Origin: a bacterium GBS-1
GTDB lineage: Bacteria; Synergistota; GBS-1
Assembly: GCA_001443005.1 (NCBI GenBank)
Contig: LEKQ01000001.1
Location: 268,792-332,791 of the forward strand
DNA: 64,000 nucleotides
Reading direction: 5' to 3'
Below are positions 36,283 to 45,035 of the stretch, piece by piece. How positions within the stretch are numbered: position 1 is the first letter of the stretch; each line of letters opens with the position of its first letter. The translations under genes were made by a program, and so were the position numbers. The notes under the pieces were generated by a model. The model saw nothing but the letters and a program-made list of their open reading frames with translations. It was not told the DNA's origin and searched no databases.

Positions 36283-37489
36283 AAGGATCCACCCCCAATA
36301 AAAGCCTTCTTAGAAGGTCCAAAGCTTGTTGAGTAGCCCTATACTTTATCACCTCACGTGGCCCAACGAAGAGATTCTTTTCGACATAGGTTCCCCCTTC
36401 CCACGACATCCCGATGTAGACAGTTCCTACAGGCTTACTTGGTCTACCACCCGTAGGCCCAGCTATACCCGTTATACCTATACCTATATCACTCTTGCCT
36501 ATATACCTCGCATTTCTTGCCATTCTCTCGGCAACTTCAGCGCTAACAGCTCCCTTTTCATCTATTAGAGACATAGGAACATCAAGAATATTCTCTTTTG
36601 CCTCATTGCTGTAGCTGACAATACCACATTTAAAGTACCTCGAACTCCCAGAAACATTGGTTAACCTATGAGCAAGAAGTCCACCGCTACACGATTCAGC
36701 AACCGAAAGAGTTAACCCCTCTTTCCAAAGAAGCTCAGCAACAACTTCTTCAATCGTTCTACCGTCTTCTCCATATATGTAAGCCTTAAAGATACCCCTT
36801 AAAACTTCAGCGGTCTGGGAAACGGAATCCGCTTCCCCCTTTAGATAGAGAGTCACACCCGAAGGAGAAGCACATATGCCAAGCTTAACTCCCCTTAAAT
36901 CCAGATCCTTAACCCTTGCGTAGACTTCCGCCTCCCTGAGTCCAGTAGTATGCAATCTCTTTAGGAAGATTCGACCAGAAAAAGGCAACTTTGGTAGGAG
37001 ATACTTATTGAACATGTTTTCCGCTTCCCATGGAACACCAGAAAGAGCAGCCACAATTTTACCTTCTTTCTTTACAATAAAGCCACAAGCAGTCCCTAAA
37101 TCGTTTGGGATTATCTCCGAACCTTCTGGAAAAAGAAACTGCTTCTCAGAAAGAGGAGGAAGCGTACGCCCAAGCCTTTCAAAAAAGGCCTCGATATGCT
37201 TTTTAGCCTCTTCTCTCTCCTCAAGCTTAACACCAAAAAAAGAGGCAACCGCTTCTCTTGTAAGATCATCATGAGTTGGTCCAAGCCCACCAGTTATTAC
37301 CACAACTTCAGCGTTATCTAAACCAAAACTCAAGCCCCTTAAAATTTTATCCATGCTATCTTCAACTATAACCCTCGCAATGACATCGAAACCAATTGCA
37401 ATTAAACCTCTTGCTATAAATCCACCGTTTTTCTCATCCACTTCACCTAAAAGAACCTCATCCCCTGTTGACAGTATGGTAGCCTTCAT
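36275..37489 (-). CDS. cinA: CinA family protein (nicotinamide-nucleotide amidase / ADP-ribose pyrophosphatase type)
   Basis: A 404-residue CinA with both domains. The N-terminal MoCF-like domain has ILSTGDEVLLGEVDEKN and VVITGGLGPTHDDLTREAVA. The C-terminal PncC-type amidase domain has SVAESCSGGLLAHRLTNVSG and GITGIAGPTGG. Such proteins deamidate NMN and recycle pyridine nucleotides. Its place beside recA is conserved in many bacteria. Confidence 0.94.
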   Translation of the reverse strand: MKATILSTGDEVLLGEVDEKNGGFIARGLIAIGFDVIARVIVEDSMDKILRGLSFGLDNAEVVVITGGLGPTHDDLTREAVASFFGVKLEEREEAKKHIEAFFERLGRTLPPLSEKQFLFPEGSEIIPNDLGTACGFIVKKEGKIVAALSGVPWEAENMFNKYLLPKLPFSGRIFLKRLHTTGLREAEVYARVKDLDLRGVKLGICASPSGVTLYLKGEADSVSQTAEVLRGIFKAYIYGEDGRTIEEVVAELLWKEGLTLSVAESCSGGLLAHRLTNVSGSSRYFKCGIVSYSNEAKENILDVPMSLIDEKGAVSAEVAERMARNARYIGKSDIGIGITGIAGPTGGRPSKPVGTVYIGMSWEGGTYVEKNLFVGPREVIKYRATQQALDLLRRLLLGVDPFG

Positions 37490-37495
37490 TCCATC

Positions 37496-37951
37496 TTACC
37501 CCCAAAACCAGATTCCAAGGCGTATCAAACCATTGGAAATCAAGCCAGCAACTACATCATCTAACATTATACCCCAACCATTGGGGAACCTCTCAAAAAG
37601 CCTTATGGGAAAAGGCTTAAGTATATCAAGCAACCTAAAGAAAAAGAACGCTGGTAAAAGCATAACATTAGGGAGCCCTAACATAGCCACAAAATAACCT
37701 ATTATCTCATCAACCACTATGGAAGGAGGATCATTTTCTTTCAAGGATAACGCATATGTATTGGAAGCCCAAAGCCCAGCAAAGAAAACCGCAGTTAGGG
37801 TATATATATCTACATCTACTATCCACCTTATAACGAGAGCTATAACTGATGCCACTGTCCCTGGCATCCTATCCTCTAAGATTTTTCCTATACCTCCAAA
37901 GGTAGCTAAGCAAAAAGCTATATCCTCCCTTAAGGCTCGATTCTTCCCCAT
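37496..37951 (-). CDS. pgpA: Phosphatidylglycerophosphatase A
   Basis: A 151-residue membrane protein with about three or four helices and family motifs ATFGGIGKI, VVDEIIGYFVAML and DILKPFPIRLFERFPNGWGI. It dephosphorylates phosphatidylglycerophosphate in phosphatidylglycerol synthesis. It overlaps rimO by 22 bases and precedes cinA by 6 bases. Confidence 0.9.
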   Translation of the reverse strand: MGKNRALREDIAFCLATFGGIGKILEDRMPGTVASVIALVIRWIVDVDIYTLTAVFFAGLWASNTYALSLKENDPPSIVVDEIIGYFVAMLGLPNVMLLPAFFFFRLLDILKPFPIRLFERFPNGWGIMLDDVVAGLISNGLIRLGIWFWG

Positions 37952-39219
37952 AGGTCGTAATCCCCAGCCTTTTCTATTTTAACATTAACGAAAGTCCCCG
38001 GTTTAACATCCTTCCTATCTATATATACTAGCCCGTCGATCTCGGGTGCATCTCTATAGCTCCTTCCAACACCAGGCTTCTCAACTAAAACTCTAAGCGT
38101 CTTCCCTATAAAAAGCTTATTTCTCTTTCTTGATATCTTCTTCTGCAATCCCATAAGAAGGTCTCTTCTCTTACGAGAAACCCTAAAGGGTGGAGGCTTT
38201 AGAAAATAGGATAAAGATCCCTTCTGAGGCGAATATAAGAAGCTCCCTAACCTGTCAAACTCAATTTTAAAGATAAAATTAAGGAGTTTATCGAAAGCTT
38301 TCTTACTTTCTCCAGGAAAACCAAGCATGACCGTTGTTCTCAAGCAAGCTTCTGAATCCAACCCTCTTATCTTTTCAAAAAGAGTCTCTACATAACTTCC
38401 AGCATATGGCCTACGCATCGCCTTTAAAACCTCATCATCTACATGTTGTATTGGGATATCAAAATAAGAGCAAACCTTGTCCGAAGATAAGATGGCTTCT
38501 ATAAGCTCATCGTCCGTTCTTGCTGGATGAAGATAAAGAACCCGAATCCAAAAATCCCCTTTCATCTCAGACAACTTCCTCAAAAGCAGAGAAAGAGAGT
38601 AAGAATAGAGCGTACTATCTTGGGATACGAGGATTAGTTCCTTTACCCCTTTCCTAATGAGATCCTCAGCCTCATTAAGAACATCTTCCATAGGTTTGCT
38701 TCTGTAAGGCCCCCTTATATCAGGAATCACACAATAACTGCATCTATTACTACACCCCTCAGCTATTTTTAGATAAGCATAAAATCTCCTTCTTAATGGA
38801 AAGCGAGTCCCTCTCTCAACCCACTTGTCAGGCAAAGGCTTAAAGAAAGAGGCCTTCTTAAAGTTTCCCTTAAAGGCCCTAGCTAAGAAGGAACCCACAT
38901 CTTGCGGATATCCAACACCAGCAACGTAATCCACCTCATCCAATCCTTTTAAAAACTTTCCTTTATCCCTCTGAGGTAAGCACCCTACTACAGCCAAACG
39001 TTTTATTATACCATCTTTCTTAAGATCACTTAGCTTCTTTATCCAAGACTTAGATTCTAAAATCGCTGAATCTATAAAAGCACAGGTATTCAATACAACA
39101 AGGTCAGATCCCTCTATCTCGGGAGAATACTCAAATCCCTCTTCAAGCAAACTACCTAAAATTAACTCACTATCTACCTCATTCTTAGGACAACCTAAGC
39201 TTATTATGCTAACCCTCAA
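37930..39219 (-). CDS. rimO: Ribosomal protein S12 methylthiotransferase RimO
   Basis: A 429-residue methylthiotransferase. The N-terminal cluster cysteines are in SLGCPKNEVDSE, LNTCAFID and VVGCLPQRD. The radical-SAM motif is AEGCSNRCSYCVIPDIRGPY, and a TRAM domain closes the protein. It adds a methylthio group to an aspartate of S12. It heads the rimO-pgpA-cinA-thpR-recA run after the RodZ-like gene. Confidence 0.96.
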   Translation of the reverse strand: MRVSIISLGCPKNEVDSELILGSLLEEGFEYSPEIEGSDLVVLNTCAFIDSAILESKSWIKKLSDLKKDGIIKRLAVVGCLPQRDKGKFLKGLDEVDYVAGVGYPQDVGSFLARAFKGNFKKASFFKPLPDKWVERGTRFPLRRRFYAYLKIAEGCSNRCSYCVIPDIRGPYRSKPMEDVLNEAEDLIRKGVKELILVSQDSTLYSYSLSLLLRKLSEMKGDFWIRVLYLHPARTDDELIEAILSSDKVCSYFDIPIQHVDDEVLKAMRRPYAGSYVETLFEKIRGLDSEACLRTTVMLGFPGESKKAFDKLLNFIFKIEFDRLGSFLYSPQKGSLSYFLKPPPFRVSRKRRDLLMGLQKKISRKRNKLFIGKTLRVLVEKPGVGRSYRDAPEIDGLVYIDRKDVKPGTFVNVKIEKAGDYDLWGRIEP

Positions 39220-39233
39220 CCTATCTTAACCCC

Positions 39234-40112
39234 CTATTGGGGAAATACTATATCCACAACACCAGTTTTACTAGAAGGAAAGCGAACTTCCTCTCCATTG
39301 AAATAAACCTTAACTTCGTTAATGTTTCCAAATCTAACCGTTATGTTCTCCTCGGCCTCCCAAACCTTTTCATCTCCTTTAACCAAAACACCTTCAAAGA
39401 CCTTCTTCCCATCTATTGAAACTCTTAGCCAGCACCTACCAGTCGCTACTACTTTGAGGTTAAGCTTCTCAACCTTAGGAGAGCTCACGAGCTGGGTTAC
39501 AGAGGATACGCTTGACTCTAAAGCAGCCACAGCAACCGTCTCAGTTCCTAAAGCAACCACCTGAGAAGAAGAACTTTCATAACTTATCATCTCATCTTTA
39601 GAACTACCCTTAAGAGCAGATTTAGTTACCTCTTGACCAGAAAAGCTTGGAGTAGGAGTTTTAACGAAAGTCCTACTAAACAGATCAATCATGCCTGTCC
39701 TCGATGCATATAAATAGAAGCTCCCGCCTATTATCATGACCAGCAGAAACAATATTAAAATCCAAGGACGTTTAGGTTTAACCTTTTTCTCAACTTTAGC
39801 ATCATAGGCTGGTAACTTTTCTTTAGCTTCTTTTAAAATCTTCTCTTCATACAAAGCAGCTCTTTGAGCAGTATAGATTTTCTTTAACTCATCAGGATTA
39901 AGCCCTAACACCAAAGATATATTCCTTATGAAGCCTTTAACATAGACATCGCCAGGTAATAAGTCAAATTTCTCCTCTTCTATCGCTCTTATAAACTCCT
40001 TACTTATCTTGGTAAGGTTAGAAAGATAATCTATACTTATACCTTTTTTTTCGCGTTCCTTTCTTATTATTTCCCCTATACCTAACTTTTCTTCAGCCTT
40101 AAACTCGATCAT
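39234..40112 (-). CDS. RodZ-like protein (HTH, membrane helix, DUF4115)
   Basis: A 292-residue protein with an Xre-type HTH near the N-terminus (IIRKEREKKGISIDYLSNLT, about 14-33), a membrane helix (about 117-136), a Ser/Thr/Val-rich linker and a C-terminal DUF4115 domain (about 215-290). This layout matches RodZ, which links MreB to the elongation machinery. mreB is not in the window. It follows rpe by 3 bases. Confidence 0.85.
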   Translation of the reverse strand: MIEFKAEEKLGIGEIIRKEREKKGISIDYLSNLTKISKEFIRAIEEEKFDLLPGDVYVKGFIRNISLVLGLNPDELKKIYTAQRAALYEEKILKEAKEKLPAYDAKVEKKVKPKRPWILILFLLVMIIGGSFYLYASRTGMIDLFSRTFVKTPTPSFSGQEVTKSALKGSSKDEMISYESSSSQVVALGTETVAVAALESSVSSVTQLVSSPKVEKLNLKVVATGRCWLRVSIDGKKVFEGVLVKGDEKVWEAEENITVRFGNINEVKVYFNGEEVRFPSSKTGVVDIVFPQ

Positions 40113-40115
40113 GAA

Positions 40116-40772
40116 TTATTCACCTCTTAAGGCTTTTATCGCTAAAACAGGGTCACTTTCATAAAAAACTGAAGCCCCTCCAACCAAAACCGTGGCTCCA
40201 GCCTCCCTTAGTAAGGGAGCATTAAAGGGGGTAATACCACCATCAACCACGATCTCAAAGCACAGCCCTCTTTCATCCCTAAATTTCCTTATAGATTCAA
40301 CTTTCGATACAACCCACGGGATAAAGGATTGACCACTAAAACCAGGGTCAACGCTCATCATTAAAACGTAATCAACCTCAGGCAGTATAAGAGTTGCGCT
40401 TTCCCACATAGTAGCAGGGTTAAAAGCCAACCCTCCCTTCTTACTCTTTTCTTTTATGCTCCTGATCAACCTCAATGGGTGCCTCTCAGCCTCCCAATGG
40501 AAGATTAATATATCCGCCCCATGTTCTATAAATCGCTCTACCCAAAAGGAAGGATCCTCAACCATCAAATGAACCTCGAGTAAAAGCTCTGGGAAGCTTC
40601 TCTTTATGTCTGAAACAAGCTTAGGACCAAAGGAAAGATTCGGAACGAAGTGACCATCCATTATATCTATATGAAGGAGATCCGCTTCTTTTTCTATCTT
40701 AGATAAGGTCTCACCTAGATTCAACAGGTTAGCTGCAAGGATTGATGGCGCTACCTTCACTCTTTTTTCCAT
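40116..40772 (-). CDS. rpe: Ribulose-phosphate 3-epimerase
   Basis: A 218-residue TIM-barrel enzyme of the pentose phosphate pathway that interconverts ribulose 5-phosphate and xylulose 5-phosphate. Motifs: VAPSILAANLLNLGETL, LHIDIMDGHFVPNLSFGP, EVHLMVEDP, MSVDPGFSGQSFI and VDGGITPFNA. It overlaps the PASTA gene by 16 bases. Confidence 0.96.
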   Translation of the reverse strand: MEKRVKVAPSILAANLLNLGETLSKIEKEADLLHIDIMDGHFVPNLSFGPKLVSDIKRSFPELLLEVHLMVEDPSFWVERFIEHGADILIFHWEAERHPLRLIRSIKEKSKKGGLAFNPATMWESATLILPEVDYVLMMSVDPGFSGQSFIPWVVSKVESIRKFRDERGLCFEIVVDGGITPFNAPLLREAGATVLVGGASVFYESDPVLAIKALRGE

Positions 40773-41818
40773 GGATATCTATCCTCCGCATAGAACTCTC
40801 CGTCAAGTTGCACCCTTATTACATTATCACCAAACGCAGGAATTCTCAAGCTTATGACATCACCAGCTTTACACTTCTTTTTAAAGACAACATGCTGTCC
40901 ATTAGCATCTATTTGTATTATCTCAACCAATCGTTCCTCTTTACCAGTAGGAACTTTAAAGGTAAAATCTATAATCCTGGCTCCCTTTGGAACAGCAAGC
41001 TCAAGCTTTTCCGCCTCTGTCTTAATCGACTCCGGCTTACGTTGAGTCGCTGACACAGAGAGCTGATTAGTAGCCTTCTCCTGAAGAGTCTCCTTTGGCT
41101 TTTCCTCTCGAACCTCAACCAAAGACTGTTTTCTAATGGTAAGGCTAATCTCTCCACCAATAGAGATGGGAGAAAGAGGTGGTGGATTCTGAGAAATAAC
41201 AACTCCAGCCTCCCCACTCTCTATCTTTTCCAAAACTTTGCCTAACTTAAACCCTCTCTCCTGAATAATCCTCTTTGCCTCTTCGAGCGTCATCCCTATG
41301 AGGTCAGGAACAGAGGTTTCCTTAATTTCATAACCCGTACTAACCAATAGGTCTACTTTGCTGCCCCTCTTAACCCTTTTGGATGGTGGGATGGACTGCC
41401 CGATAACAACGTTTTCTCCTGCCAAGAGAGACCTTATATTTATAACGTCACCGATAACTAAACCAGCATCTCTTATAAAGGCGCTAACTTCATCTAACTT
41501 GCGACCGATAAATTCTGGAACCGAAACCATATCTCCTTTACCACTAATCACAACTTCAATACTACTCCCTTTCCTAATACTAACGCCAGGCAAGGGTTTC
41601 TGGGAAACTATGTAATTTGGAGGAAATGTCGTACTCTCCTCTTCCCCCACCACCTTTATTCCTAAACCCATACCATTAAGGAGCTTCGTGGCTGCAGTAA
41701 GTTCCTTTCCCACAATAGGCGGAACCGAAACCTTAGAAGCACCGAACCCTAAGTACACATAGAGAAATCCTACTAAGACGCTTGCCAACAGCATAAGTAA
41801 AACTATTAACCTCCTCAA
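40757..41818 (-). CDS. PASTA-domain membrane protein without a kinase domain
   Basis: A 353-residue protein with an N-terminal membrane helix (about 5-25) and three PASTA repeats (about 31-97, 98-165 and 166-233), each starting with a VPxxxG-type motif (VSVPPIVGKELTAATKLLNG, VSVPEFIGRKLDEV, SVPDLIGMTLEEAKRII). A lysine/glutamate-rich linker follows, then a C-terminal domain. PASTA repeats bind peptidoglycan fragments. It sits between rsmB and rpe, where Firmicutes often carry the PASTA kinase PrkC, but no kinase domain is encoded. Confidence 0.87.
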   Translation of the reverse strand: MRRLIVLLMLLASVLVGFLYVYLGFGASKVSVPPIVGKELTAATKLLNGMGLGIKVVGEEESTTFPPNYIVSQKPLPGVSIRKGSSIEVVISGKGDMVSVPEFIGRKLDEVSAFIRDAGLVIGDVINIRSLLAGENVVIGQSIPPSKRVKRGSKVDLLVSTGYEIKETSVPDLIGMTLEEAKRIIQERGFKLGKVLEKIESGEAGVVISQNPPPLSPISIGGEISLTIRKQSLVEVREEKPKETLQEKATNQLSVSATQRKPESIKTEAEKLELAVPKGARIIDFTFKVPTGKEERLVEIIQIDANGQHVVFKKKCKAGDVISLRIPAFGDNVIRVQLDGEFYAEDRYPWKKE

Positions 41819-41824
41819 AACAGC

Positions 41825-43123
41825 TCACCTCCTCCTAAGGAGAGAGAAGAAACCATCCTCAAGATAATAACCATGGCTTGTAACCATAATCGTTAGAGGA
41901 GAAACCCAACTTAAGGAAACAAGGTCATATTCAGGATGCTTCTCCAAAAACTCCCTTACCACTTCCTCATTTTCATCAGGTAAAAGAGTACAAGTAGAAT
42001 AAACCAGATAACCCCCTCTTGCGATATATCTTGAAGCGTTTTCAAGCAACATCTTTTGAAGGTAGGTTAAACTGTCTATTTCCTCGGGAGATATCCTCAG
42101 CTTGATTTCCGGTTTTCCTCCAAGATCTCCTATGTTAGAACAAGGGACATCAAGAATAGCTTTAGAAGCCCAACCCTGAAGCTTTGGATTAAAAACCCTT
42201 AAGTCCAGTGCAATGAGCCCATCAACCTCATAGCCAAGATTCTTCAGGAAGTTTCTAAGAACCTTAAGCTTCCATGGATAAAGATCAATGGAAATAAGCT
42301 TCCCTCTACTCCTCAAGCGCTGAACTATATCTGCTGACTTCACGCCTCGCCCAGCACAGAGATCTAACACCCTGTCCCCCTCGCTTATATCGAGAGCTTT
42401 AACAGCCACAGCTGCAGAAAGGCTCTCTAACCAGAAAAACCCCTCTTCCCAACCTGGAATGTCTCTCGGGAATATGGGCGTCTTTATTAAAAAGTAATCT
42501 TCAATTTCTTGTTGCTCCTTGAAATCAATCCCTTTCAACGACAAAAGGGAAGAAAAGCTACCCTTATCAATCTTCCTAAGATTAACTTTTATGCGAAGCT
42601 TTGGCCTCTCATTACCCTTACTCAATAAAAGCTCCACAAAATCTCTATTACCAAAACGATCTAAGAGTCTATCCACTAACCACCGCGGATAGGAATAGAT
42701 TAAAGCTAAATCTTCACGTGGAGGCTCAACTTTCTCCCTAAGGTAAGCACGTAAGACAGCATTAACGAGATTAGCAAGCCCAACGTGAAATAAACGCTTT
42801 GTCAATTCAACCAACCTAAAACAAATGTAAGGTGACTTTTCCTCAGAGTGAAATCTAAGCTGATAGAGCCCCATTAATATTAACCATCTCACCTTATCGG
42901 GAAGTTTACTCCACTTTTTCTCCCCTAGAAGTGCCTTAGCAATCCATTCAAGTAGGTAATAATAGCGGATAACTCCGTAGGATATTTCCGCAACAAATCC
43001 TGAGGCTTCCTTAGGTATCTTACCCCTATCTATAGAGCTCCTCAAAATAGGCTCTAACCAGCTTCCTTTTATTACCTTTGATAGCAGCTCAAAAGCGTAC
43101 TCTTCCCAGATCTTTTCTTTCAA
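41825..43123 (-). CDS. rsmB: 16S rRNA (cytosine-967 C5) methyltransferase RsmB
   Basis: A 432-residue methyltransferase with an N-terminal NusB-like RNA-binding domain and a C-terminal SAM domain: DRVLDLCAGRGVKSADIVQR, ILDVPCSNIGDLGGKPEIK and LVYSTCTLLPDENEEVV, with the two catalytic cysteines. It overlaps the upstream DUF6391 gene by 35 bases. Confidence 0.93.
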   Translation of the reverse strand: MKEKIWEEYAFELLSKVIKGSWLEPILRSSIDRGKIPKEASGFVAEISYGVIRYYYLLEWIAKALLGEKKWSKLPDKVRWLILMGLYQLRFHSEEKSPYICFRLVELTKRLFHVGLANLVNAVLRAYLREKVEPPREDLALIYSYPRWLVDRLLDRFGNRDFVELLLSKGNERPKLRIKVNLRKIDKGSFSSLLSLKGIDFKEQQEIEDYFLIKTPIFPRDIPGWEEGFFWLESLSAAVAVKALDISEGDRVLDLCAGRGVKSADIVQRLRSRGKLISIDLYPWKLKVLRNFLKNLGYEVDGLIALDLRVFNPKLQGWASKAILDVPCSNIGDLGGKPEIKLRISPEEIDSLTYLQKMLLENASRYIARGGYLVYSTCTLLPDENEEVVREFLEKHPEYDLVSLSWVSPLTIMVTSHGYYLEDGFFSLLRRR

Positions 43124-43778
43124 TCGTTCTCACGAAAAAGTCTGTAGGGATATAAAGGAAGGGCAAACCCCACGCCCTAAAACCCCCTCCCCCATATTCT
43201 ACACCTAATATCTCCATATCATCAACCTTGGCTGAGGTCGTAAGCTTCATTTGAATCCACGGAGATAAAAGGGGACCAAGAGCATAAGAGACCAGAAGAG
43301 CTAACAAAACATTAAGTACAGTAAGATATCCTGTCAGGAAAAGCAGGAGTAAAAAGGTCACAGCCGCTATGAAGTTAACCATAGCCATTGTCGTTCCGCA
43401 TCTTTTATGAACGGCTAAGCTCTTTTCTCCTCTCTTCATCCGAAATAAAGCTACTCTTGCTGCTTCCTCAAGCAATATTGGATCAACAAATCCCTTTATG
43501 TAAAAGCCATCCTTCCTGGCTAAACCAGCTAAGTTAGTAGGACCAAAACGTTCCTCTATAACGTTTATAGTCGCATGCTCAAGAGCATGATTCTTTCTCA
43601 GTCTTTTATCTGTAGCTATTCTCCATATCTCAACTGGAACCGTAAGAATAGTATAAAGAGAGTAAATAGTAAAACCAAAGGGAAGAAAGAATATCAGAGA
43701 TAAGAAAAAAAGGAGGAGAAAGGGAAACAACCAAGGCGCAAAAAGCAAAAATAGCAACAGGAAAAATATTAGTGGCAA
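43089..43778 (-). CDS. DUF6391-type membrane protein
   Basis: A 229-residue protein with two or three N-terminal hydrophobic segments and two more near residues 130-165. The central NHALEHATINVIEERFGPTN (about 62-81) is the best match to DUF6391, whose function is unknown. The HALEHAT motif resembles a metal-binding or peptidase-like helix but no second ligand is obvious. It lies 1 base after the YugP-like gene. Confidence 0.65.
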   Translation of the reverse strand: MPLIFFLLLFLLFAPWLFPFLLLFFLSLIFFLPFGFTIYSLYTILTVPVEIWRIATDKRLRKNHALEHATINVIEERFGPTNLAGLARKDGFYIKGFVDPILLEEAARVALFRMKRGEKSLAVHKRCGTTMAMVNFIAAVTFLLLLFLTGYLTVLNVLLALLVSYALGPLLSPWIQMKLTTSAKVDDMEILGVEYGGGGFRAWGLPFLYIPTDFFVRTIERKDLGRVRF

Positions 43779-43779
43779 G

Positions 43780-44466
43780 CTACTCCCTCTCTCCTCTCAA
43801 GACAAGCAATCTTACAAGTTGAAGAGCAGCCATGGCAGTAGCGGCAACATAAGTTAAGGCTGCAGCACCTAACACCTCTTCAATCGCTTCCTTCTCTCTT
43901 ATAGAAACATAGCCACTGGAAAAAAGAGCCGTTATCGCCTTTGAGCTTGCATTAAACTCGACTGGAAGGGTTATAAGCTGAAAGAGCACGGCTAGGGAGA
44001 AGGCAAGTATCCCCACATCCATAAGACTGGGAATGCCAAATATGAACCCAAGAAAGAAGAAAGGTATAGCAAGTTGAGAGCCTATACTAGCAATGGGAAC
44101 TATAGCGTTTCTTATGGACAATGGAAGGTAGCCAGTGGCGTGCTGGATAGCGTGTCCCACCTCATGGGCAGCTATACCAATAGCCGCTATAGAGGGACTG
44201 TTATAGACAGCAGAGGAGAGCCTTAAAACCCTAGACCGAGGATCATAATGATCAGTAAGCTCACCAGGAACCATTTCAATTGCTACATTTCCAAGACCAT
44301 TTATGTCGAGTAGCTCTCGAGCCACAACCCAGGCTGGCTTCCTACTCGAAGCAGGAATAGCAGAATATCTTCTATAAGTAGACTGAACCTTAGCCTGAGC
44401 ATAGATAGCTAAAAAAAGCGCTGGTATCAATATAATGATCGTCCAATCCCAAAAGGGAAATATCAT
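43780..44466 (-). CDS. YugP-like membrane zinc metallopeptidase
   Basis: A 228-residue protein with a membrane helix at the N-terminus, the zinc motif AHEVGHAIQHATGYLP (about 111-126) and more helices after it (LAIPFFFLGFIFGIP). It belongs to the YugP/neutral zinc metallopeptidase family. The substrate is unknown. It lies between iorB and DUF6391 with 1-base gaps. Confidence 0.87.
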   Translation of the reverse strand: MIFPFWDWTIIILIPALFLAIYAQAKVQSTYRRYSAIPASSRKPAWVVARELLDINGLGNVAIEMVPGELTDHYDPRSRVLRLSSAVYNSPSIAAIGIAAHEVGHAIQHATGYLPLSIRNAIVPIASIGSQLAIPFFFLGFIFGIPSLMDVGILAFSLAVLFQLITLPVEFNASSKAITALFSSGYVSIREKEAIEEVLGAAALTYVAATAMAALQLVRLLVLRGERE

Positions 44467-44467
44467 A

Positions 44468-45031
44468 CTATATCACCTCCCTAATTTCCATTTTTCTCCC
44501 CAAATCAAAAGCAGTTAAGTTTATCTCCTTAAACTTGGGAGAGACTATCTTTTCTATTATATTCTTCAGCTCCTCTGGAGGAAACCTCTCCTCCATTAAA
44601 TAGGAAAGCTTCCCCAACATAACCACATTCAGTACCCCAGGACTCTTAAGCTGGTCAAGCGCCACCTTATAACCATCTACCGCATAAACCTCGAGCCTCT
44701 TTTTTCTTATGAAACTCTCTATAGTTGGATGCTCAACTTTAGAATGCTTGTCACTGTTAAGCAAAGCTATACCTTCCTCCTTAAGAAAGGGCAAGTTTCT
44801 TAACCCCTCATGCCAATCAAACGCTATAAGCAAATCTGCTTCGCCTCTCATAACAAGGGGGCTATTGTAATTCCCTATCTTAAGATGAGAAACGACGCTC
44901 CCACCTCTCTGTGCCATACCGTGAACCTCTGAACCTATAACGCTTAAACCCTTAGAAAGAGCATACTCACCTATAACCCTTGTAGCTAAAAGTATTCCTT
45001 GGCCCCCGATCCCAGAAAAAATCATCTGCAT
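44468..45031 (-). CDS. iorB: Indolepyruvate:ferredoxin oxidoreductase beta subunit
   Basis: A 187-residue gamma-type subunit: MIFSGIGGQGILLATRVIGE at the start and SEVHGMAQRGGSVVSHLKIG in the middle, typical of IorB. With IorA it oxidises aryl pyruvates to aryl acetyl-CoA while reducing ferredoxin, in amino acid fermentation. It lies 4 bases after iorA. Confidence 0.93.
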   Translation of the reverse strand: MQMIFSGIGGQGILLATRVIGEYALSKGLSVIGSEVHGMAQRGGSVVSHLKIGNYNSPLVMRGEADLLIAFDWHEGLRNLPFLKEEGIALLNSDKHSKVEHPTIESFIRKKRLEVYAVDGYKVALDQLKSPGVLNVVMLGKLSYLMEERFPPEELKNIIEKIVSPKFKEINLTAFDLGRKMEIREVI

Positions 45032-45035
45032 GTTT

